Positions 6,034 through 10,681 of a stretch of DNA of 12,600 bases are shown here, piece by piece. Position numbers and translations under genes: made by a program. A model generated the notes under the pieces. It saw only the letters and a program-made list of their open reading frames with translations. It was not told the origin of the DNA and ran no database searches. Position 1 is the stretch's first letter. Every line of letters starts with the position of its first letter. Origin of the DNA: JAKSPM01 sp964450645 (GTDB lineage Bacteria; Bacillota; Clostridia; Oscillospirales; Oscillospiraceae); the NCBI GenBank assembly GCA_964450645.1, contig CAYVEB010000036.1:1-12600 (forward strand). Reading direction: 5' to 3'.

Positions 6034-8085
6034 TCATTCCTCCAAAAGCGACTGGGCAAAGTCCAGATCATCTCCGCCGCCGGCGGACAGATAGGCGTAT
6101 AAGCTTTGCAGAACCTCCTTTGCGGAAGTCTGCTCCATGGCGCTGGCAAGCAGATACCCGACCTGCCAGTTGAGATTTTCCTCGTCGCTGAGATTCTCAT
6201 TCGGCGTCCACTGTTCCGGCAGTCTGCCGCCAAAGGCGGATATCAGCGCGCCCTGCCCGGTTACATCCCCGTTTAGGATTCCCTGCAAAATGGAGAGGAA
6301 CCATGTCCGCGCCGGGCCGCCGGCGCCGGTCTGGGCCAGGATGCTTTGCAGATAGGCGCGGGCCATGCTGTTCGTTTCCACGCCCGTGTAGGTATGGCCG
6401 ACGAACAGGGCGTCCTGCGTGGATGTGCAGGTTCCGGTGGACGAGGTGGGGTGCAGCACGCTCGGCGAATAGAAGACCACGGTATACGACGGCAGCGGGA
6501 TGTCCAACTCCCAATCCGCGTTTAGCTGCGCAATGGCTTGCGTCAGCCGCTCGCCCATATCGGTCTCATCCATCCACCAGGGCAGGACATAACGCACGCC
6601 GTCAGCCGTTTCCTCCCGGTACAGCCCTCCCACGACCGACAGGCTTGACGCGGTCCCCGAAAAGACGCCGTCTTTCTGGTCGGTCAGATTGGTGAACACC
6701 GGGCACATCGCGCGCACGCGCACTGAGAAAGCGCACGGCTCCAGGGCCGTCTGCGGATAGGTCAGGTTCCAATCTTCATAGACGCTCTGCCGTCCCGGTA
6801 TGGGGTAGTAGCAGAAATAGCCGGGGAGATAGACGCCCTGCGCGGAGCTGAACAGGCTGTCATGCCAGCCGGAATAGCGGAAGCGCAGCTCCGAAATCGC
6901 GCGATTGTCCGGATTGTTCACCGTGACATAGTCCCCATCGCGCGTAAAATCCAGTTTCTCTCCTTGGCCGTCCGTGATCCGGGAAATTGTGAAGTTGTGG
7001 GCGAGTGTAAACGTGTAGGCATCCAGCACGGAGCCGTCCAGCGTGACCGCCACGTTGGCGTCCAGCTCGGAGAAGCACCGCAGGTCCATGCTGTAAGCGC
7101 GCACCTGGAAACCGGCCGCTTCCTCGGCGGCCTTTGAATCGGTTTGCGTATGACTATAATAATATGTATCCCCCAATACGTTCCGTTCCAGCGGCGTGAC
7201 GGGATATTCCTGCCAGTTGCTGCCTCTGTGCCAGACGAACGCCGCGCACAGCAGTGCCGCGCCAAAGCACACGGCTCCGGCTGCTTTCCGCAGCCGTCCG
7301 TGCGAGAGCGCCAGTAAGGCGCCGCCGCCGAGCAGGCACCACATTGCCGCCAGCGCCCAGTGGAACGGCTCGATCCCGATGCCGTAGACGGTGCTGTTAA
7401 AGCTGCCGTAGACCGGCGGAAGGCGGAACCAGTAGTCCAGGATCTTTTGCGCCGCGATGCCCGCCGGAATGTCCGCCGCCTCGGAGAGGATACTGCCGAG
7501 AGTGAAATAGGCGTCCCGCGACATCTGAGTGCTGAAAAAGATGGACGCAATCAAAAACAGATAGAAACCGACGCGCCCGCCCAGCTTTTGCCCCGCCGCG
7601 CCCAGCAGGATCCCGGCAAGCGCCGGGAAGAAACCGTATAAGACGGAGGCGAGCAGAACGTTCCCCGTTATCGGTGAGGAGAGCGTATTTGTGGCGTGCA
7701 AAATCCGCAGGCAAAGGCAGCAGACATACCCCCAGTACACGACCGCCATCGACGCCAGCAACGCCAGCTGCGCGCCGAGCGTAGGCGCGCCGTGACCATA
7801 GACGTCCAGCAGCTCGGACAGGGCGTATGTCTTGCAGCGGCGGGTAAATTCGTAGCTGAGGATCATAAAAAGTGCCAGCCCGATAAAAGTACATACGGCC
7901 AAAAAACTGGCTGTAAACCCGATCGCGTTATCTGCGGATAGGAACGCGGAGTCCGCTGCGTTGGTGGACGCGTTGTAGACGTCCCCGCCGTAGGAGAACA
8001 GATACACAATCACGCAGAGCAGCAAAATATCAAAAAACGGAACTTTGAAAAATTCTTTTGTCAACAGCCTGACGCGGCGAAACAT
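6034..8085 (-). CDS. Large ABC permease with extracytoplasmic M1-peptidase-like domain
   Basis: A 683-residue membrane protein. Hydrophobic segments at about 14-33, 57-78, 105-127, 142-163, 171-187, 240-260 and 268-284 form the membrane part. Residues about 290-683 are soluble and should lie outside the cell. The first part of that domain (about 325-465: alternating beta strands, ISELRFRYSGWHDS, GVYLPGYFCYYP) resembles the N-terminal beta domain of M1 aminopeptidases, a fusion known in some ABC-2 permeases. No HExxH zinc motif is present, so it would be a non-catalytic, binding version; this is inference. The ATG at 8085 has GAGGTG six bases upstream. A TTG at 8118 extends the frame, but it lies within a hairpin and has no ribosome binding site. 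It forms one unit with the ATPase and small permease. Confidence 0.8.
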   Translation of the reverse strand: MFRRVRLLTKEFFKVPFFDILLLCVIVYLFSYGGDVYNASTNAADSAFLSADNAIGFTASFLAVCTFIGLALFMILSYEFTRRCKTYALSELLDVYGHGAPTLGAQLALLASMAVVYWGYVCCLCLRILHATNTLSSPITGNVLLASVLYGFFPALAGILLGAAGQKLGGRVGFYLFLIASIFFSTQMSRDAYFTLGSILSEAADIPAGIAAQKILDYWFRLPPVYGSFNSTVYGIGIEPFHWALAAMWCLLGGGALLALSHGRLRKAAGAVCFGAALLCAAFVWHRGSNWQEYPVTPLERNVLGDTYYYSHTQTDSKAAEEAAGFQVRAYSMDLRCFSELDANVAVTLDGSVLDAYTFTLAHNFTISRITDGQGEKLDFTRDGDYVTVNNPDNRAISELRFRYSGWHDSLFSSAQGVYLPGYFCYYPIPGRQSVYEDWNLTYPQTALEPCAFSVRVRAMCPVFTNLTDQKDGVFSGTASSLSVVGGLYREETADGVRYVLPWWMDETDMGERLTQAIAQLNADWELDIPLPSYTVVFYSPSVLHPTSSTGTCTSTQDALFVGHTYTGVETNSMARAYLQSILAQTGAGGPARTWFLSILQGILNGDVTGQGALISAFGGRLPEQWTPNENLSDEENLNWQVGYLLASAMEQTSAKEVLQSLYAYLSAGGGDDLDFAQSLLEE

Positions 8086-8110
8086 GCGTTGCACCTCTTT
8101 TCTAATGAAA

Positions 8111-8151
8111 GCCCCCAATTGAGACCCGGCGGAACAGGTTCAATTTGGGGC
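8111..8151 (-). promoter_or_regulatory. Hairpin between lipoprotein and ABC genes (attenuator-like)
   Basis: On the minus strand GCCCCAAATTGAACC pairs with GGTCTCAATTGGGGGC, with one mismatch and one bulged base, around a ten-base loop, followed by TTTCATT. It stands in the 94-base gap after the lipoprotein stop and just before the permease ribosome binding site. It could reduce read-through or act as a processing point that sets unequal expression. The stem is the core of repeat copy B. Confidence 0.55.
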
Positions 8152-8155
8152 TTGC
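8113..8155. repeat. 43-bp hairpin element, copy B
   Basis: This aligns without gaps to 4399-4441 at 35 of 43 positions. The shared core includes CAATTTGG and GCTTGC. The palindromic arms are kept in both copies while the loop has changed more, which suggests selection or mobility based on the folded form. Confidence 0.7.
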
Positions 8156-8179
8156 GTGCGATAGCTTGTATAAGAATGA

Positions 8180-9634
8180 TCAATAGCTTGTTGTGTCCGG
8201 GACATTTGACACGAACTGGTATCCGTCTCCTACGACGCAGAGCGTCAGAATGGCCTCCCGGCGCTGGATTTCATTATAATAGGTTAAATGGATCAGTTCG
8301 CCCTCTTTGGCCGCGAGCTGTTCGTCCTCGTCGGTATACGCCTGCTGGAACGCCACATAGGGCGTTTCACATTCGGACGTGCCGACGGTCGCCGGGTCGG
8401 CGGTCAGATCATCCACGGAGATGCCCAGATAAGTCTCGCACCACCGGGCCAGTTCCTCCTGGTCGGTCGTCGGCAGGACGGTGATGTCCACATCCTCGGG
8501 CCGCTCGTAAAAGCTGGCGATAAAATAATTGGTCACCTTGCCCCCGGCGGAGGCGTCGCGGTAATAGTCGTCAAAAAAGGTTGACTCAATTGCCAGAAGC
8601 TGCTTCGTCAGGGACACGCCGCCATCGCCGCCTTGCTTCGGAATAATCTTTGCATGGCCATTGACGAACAAGTTACAATTGCCCACATTACCGCACCGGA
8701 CGTAAGAGATCGGCGTGTCCAGAGAAATAGTCTTCCCCGGTTCAAACTGAAGATCGACGCCGCAAATTGCGTATTCCGAACCCATGCCGCGGGGGTGCAG
8801 ACCGCACCAGTCGAGCACCTTCATACCGTAATTGCCGGCGACTGGATCTGCGCGCAACTGGTCGAGCGCGTGTGTGTGGGCCAGAACCTCGCCGGTGAAG
8901 TCATAGACGGTTGCCGTGTTCTCGTCATACCAAAATAGCGTATTAAAAGTGACGGGAATCCCGTCCGTTTCATCCCAATCATCCAGGGGGGCGTCCTCGT
9001 CAAACACACTTTCCGTCATTTCCAGAGTCCATCCCCGGTCCAGAAATTCCTGGAACGGATTTTCCAGTTCATCGTAGACGAACAGCGCCGCATCTTCGAT
9101 ATATTCGGCCCCGTCCGCGCTGGCCAGCGACAGCTGGACCTCTTTCCCCAGCAGCGTATTTACCATCGCCTGCACGTCCGCGGCCTTTAAAGCGTGTGCC
9201 TTGTGATAGGGCGCGGCCAGATCGTCGTAATTTGCGCCGTGGTCCTGCAGATATTGGGCCGTCTCCCGCAGCAGGCCGTAAAACACCGGCATCTCGCTGT
9301 GGCTGACGTAATAAGTTCCGTTATCGTCTAACTGCGGCTCGTCGAGCGGCGAGTGCATCGGCTTGTCGGCGGCGTACTCCTCTGTTTTAAGGCTGGAATC
9401 GCCCCGGAAGGCCAGCGTCGCGAAGGTAAATTTCAAATGAATGAGGTATTCCGCGGGCTTCAAATCGGCGTAGTATTCGCGCGTAAACTCCACCGTCGGG
9501 CCGCTGTCCGGTGTATTGCCGGAAACCGAAGCGGGAACGTCCGTTGAAGCGGGAACGTCCAGAGTCTGTGACGAGCAGCCCGCCAGCAGCAGGCACAGCA
9601 GCAGCGCCGCCAAACGTCTGGCATGGTTCATCAT
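8180..9634 (-). CDS. Lipoprotein of unknown function, first gene of the ABC cluster
   Basis: A 484-residue protein with a classic lipoprotein signal: MMNHARR, a leucine-rich core, and lipobox LAGC at 17-20, so Cys20 would be lipidated and the rest lies outside the membrane. A Ser/Thr/Pro-rich linker follows to about residue 45. The remainder is an acidic, soluble, mixed alpha/beta sequence with no motif I recognise and no obvious solute-binding protein signature. AAGGAGG (9643-9649) is placed eight bases before the ATG at 9634. It is 94 bases upstream of the large permease and in the same direction, so a partner of the exporter is likely but not proven. Its transcript probably starts near 9892 and carries a structured leader. 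Confidence 0.8.
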   Translation of the reverse strand: MMNHARRLAALLLCLLLAGCSSQTLDVPASTDVPASVSGNTPDSGPTVEFTREYYADLKPAEYLIHLKFTFATLAFRGDSSLKTEEYAADKPMHSPLDEPQLDDNGTYYVSHSEMPVFYGLLRETAQYLQDHGANYDDLAAPYHKAHALKAADVQAMVNTLLGKEVQLSLASADGAEYIEDAALFVYDELENPFQEFLDRGWTLEMTESVFDEDAPLDDWDETDGIPVTFNTLFWYDENTATVYDFTGEVLAHTHALDQLRADPVAGNYGMKVLDWCGLHPRGMGSEYAICGVDLQFEPGKTISLDTPISYVRCGNVGNCNLFVNGHAKIIPKQGGDGGVSLTKQLLAIESTFFDDYYRDASAGGKVTNYFIASFYERPEDVDITVLPTTDQEELARWCETYLGISVDDLTADPATVGTSECETPYVAFQQAYTDEDEQLAAKEGELIHLTYYNEIQRREAILTLCVVGDGYQFVSNVPDTTSY

Positions 9635-9649
9635 TTTTCATTCCTCCTT

Positions 9650-9671
9650 AAAAAAATTTTTTTGTTTTTTT
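9650..9671 (-). other. A7-C-A7-T7 tract before the lipoprotein ribosome binding site
   Basis: On the minus strand seven A, one C, seven A and seven T run directly into AAGGAGG. This homopolymer-rich spacer separates the pseudoknot candidate from the ribosome binding site. Such runs are prone to slippage and could alter spacing or base-pairing near the site. Confidence 0.7.
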
Positions 9672-9711
9672 GCCATCCGCCGCTTTCTCGCCCGAGGATG
9701 GCTTTCGGGCG
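9672..9711 (-). promoter_or_regulatory. Candidate H-type pseudoknot in the lipoprotein leader
   Basis: On the minus strand the order is CGCCCGA (9711-9705), AA, GCCATCC (9702-9696), TCGGGCG (9695-9689), ten bases AGAAAGCGGC, and GGATGGC (9678-9672). The first segment pairs perfectly with the third and the second with the fourth, seven base pairs each. A two-base first loop, no base between stems and a ten-base A-rich last loop fit classical H-type geometry. The two stems could instead be mutually exclusive hairpins. It lies 22 bases upstream of the ribosome binding site. I match it to no known riboswitch class. Confidence 0.55.
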
Positions 9712-9725
9712 GCGTTTCCGCGATA

Positions 9726-9785
9726 CGGCGGCGCGCGTTCCGCCGCGTCAGAAGTTTGTATGTGAAAACGATGGCCAAATCGTTT
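9726..9785 (-). promoter_or_regulatory. Further hairpins in the lipoprotein leader
   Basis: Two perfect stems lie upstream of the pseudoknot candidate: CGGCGG (9726-9731) with CCGCCG (9740-9745), loop eight bases; and AAACGAT (9766-9772) with ATCGTTT (9779-9785), loop six bases. Together with 9672-9711 they occupy most of the 3' half of the roughly 258-base leader. Confidence 0.5.
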
Positions 9786-9862
9786 CCTACGGGGTTGACG
9801 CCTGCGCAAATTTTGACCGCCGCGAAAAGCTCGCTGTGGAATTACATGTAACATGCTTAAAT

Positions 9863-9890
9863 TTGACATATTTCAGTTATAGTATATTTT
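9863..9890 (+). promoter_or_regulatory. Possible weak plus-strand promoter
   Basis: The -35 box TTGACA (9863-9868) is perfect; the best -10 box is TATTTT (9885-9890) at 16 bases. It points towards 10682 and faces the minus-strand promoter at 9899-9927, whose start region it overlaps. No gene with a ribosome binding site follows closely, so its role is unclear. Confidence 0.35.
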
Positions 9891-9898
9891 ACAAGAAA

Positions 9899-9927
9899 AG
9901 TATAAAACTGGAAATGCTCTTTGTCAA
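9899..9927 (-). promoter_or_regulatory. Sigma-A promoter of the lipoprotein/ABC operon
   Basis: On the minus strand -35 TTGACA (9922-9927) is perfect and -10 TATACT (9899-9904) has one mismatch, with exactly 17 bases between. The predicted start near 9892 gives a leader of about 258 bases before the lipoprotein ATG. No better minus-strand promoter was seen nearer the gene or in front of the permease. Confidence 0.8.
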
Positions 9928-10172
9928 GGGAAAAGTGCATAAAAAAATCTCTGCGGGCATTTTTGCTGAAATAGCGGAGAAATGGGGGAATATTTGCACG
10001 GAGCATTTCAATTGTTTTGGCGGGCGGCGTTTGGGGCGAATGGTTTCGGCTCGTCGTCGATGTTCTGCCCGTCGTATAGGACGCGCGGAACATTCACGGT
10101 GTGTTTTTCCCGATTGGGAATGGAAAACACACGGTAGAGTTTTCGGCTCTGAGCAAAAATTTTAAAAAATAC
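9928..10172. other. Intergenic stretch between the divergent promoters
   Basis: No gene is supported here. The one notable structure is a hairpin at 10099-10132: GTGTGTTTTTCC pairs with GGAAAACACAC (one bulged T) around CGATTGGGAAT, followed by a small AGAG/CTCT stem (10136-10150). An open frame from 9914 to 10165 has no ribosome binding site and a composition unlike its neighbours. Confidence 0.45.
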
Positions 10173-10201
10173 TTGACGCGGCAAGAGGAAGGTATTATAA
10201 T
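10173..10201 (+). promoter_or_regulatory. Sigma-A promoter of the surface protein gene
   Basis: The -35 box TTGACG (10173-10178) and perfect -10 TATAAT (10196-10201) are 17 bases apart. The start is predicted near 10208, giving a leader of about 470 bases before the ATG at 10682. No other promoter of this quality lies nearer the gene. Confidence 0.88.
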
Positions 10202-10207
10202 GGGAAT

Positions 10208-10681
10208 GTAAGAATAGGATAGTTCTATATCTATATCTATTTATGTTTACCGGGAATTTTCCCCGGCGGGTGCAGGCCCCGCGTGGGGCCGCGGATTTTC
10301 CGCGGCGCCGGCCAGGAGCGGGCAGCAAGGAAGGATGTGAGAGAGCGAATAGTCTTGTTACCGGCGCCTTGGCGAGCCCGGGCAGCACCGTGCAATTTTG
10401 GCGGCGCGGATGTGCGGTCAGATTTTTCGTCAAACAATACAACCGGGTGCCGGCGATACTGCCGTACTGCCTGGGAGCTTTGTGTGGTTGACGGAAAAAG
10501 CAGATGTGCCATCAAAGTGTCAGTCGTGAATTGTGCGGCGGTGTTCCAGTTTTTCGCGGAAGAAGGCCCGGGGAAACCCGGAACAGGAGGGGCGGCTGCC
10601 CCCGAAAAACAATTTTGGGCCGGTGGAAGCATCGGGCCAAATAAAAAATGATGCAAATAAAAAAATCATGGAGGTAGAAAC
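10208..10681 (+). promoter_or_regulatory. Long structured 5' leader of the surface protein gene
   Basis: The leader contains, in order: CCGGG/CCCGG (10250-10266); GGCCCC/GGGGCC with loop GCGT (10275-10290); CCGCGG/CCGCGG with loop ATTTT (10289-10305); a long-range perfect 8-bp helix GGCGCCGG (10304-10311) with CCGGCGCC (10361-10368), enclosing a smaller GCAAG/CTTGT stem; CCGGG-GAAA-CCCGG (10568-10581), a GNRA tetraloop hairpin; GGGGC/GCCCC with loop GGCT (10589-10602); and an 11-bp stem with one mismatch and loop GAAG (10615-10640). Several stems overlap and so compete. The ribosome binding site GGAGGT is at 10670-10675. I recognise no known riboswitch; the shape suggests a regulatory or stabilising RNA. 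Confidence 0.55.

Noticed and set aside
8086..8118. TTG start extending the large permease by 11 residues
   Set aside because: The TTG lies in the hairpin stem with no ribosome binding site; the ATG at 8085 has GAGGTG upstream.
9771..9851. 26-residue plus-strand frame reading MAKSFPTGLTPAQILTAAK...
   Set aside because: It reads like protein, but has no ribosome binding site or promoter of its own and overlaps a perfect leader hairpin; too short to support.
9623..10165. 180-residue plus-strand open frame (and 9914-10165 within it)
   Set aside because: No ribosome binding site, starts inside the lipoprotein gene on the other strand, crosses two promoters and shows no coherent protein character.
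10224..10240. CTATAT short tandem repeat near the transcript start
   Set aside because: Less than three units of six bases; too short to treat as a functional repeat.
10243..10491. 82-residue frame in the surface protein leader
   Set aside because: No ribosome binding site; Arg/Pro/Ala-rich as expected from GC-rich hairpins.
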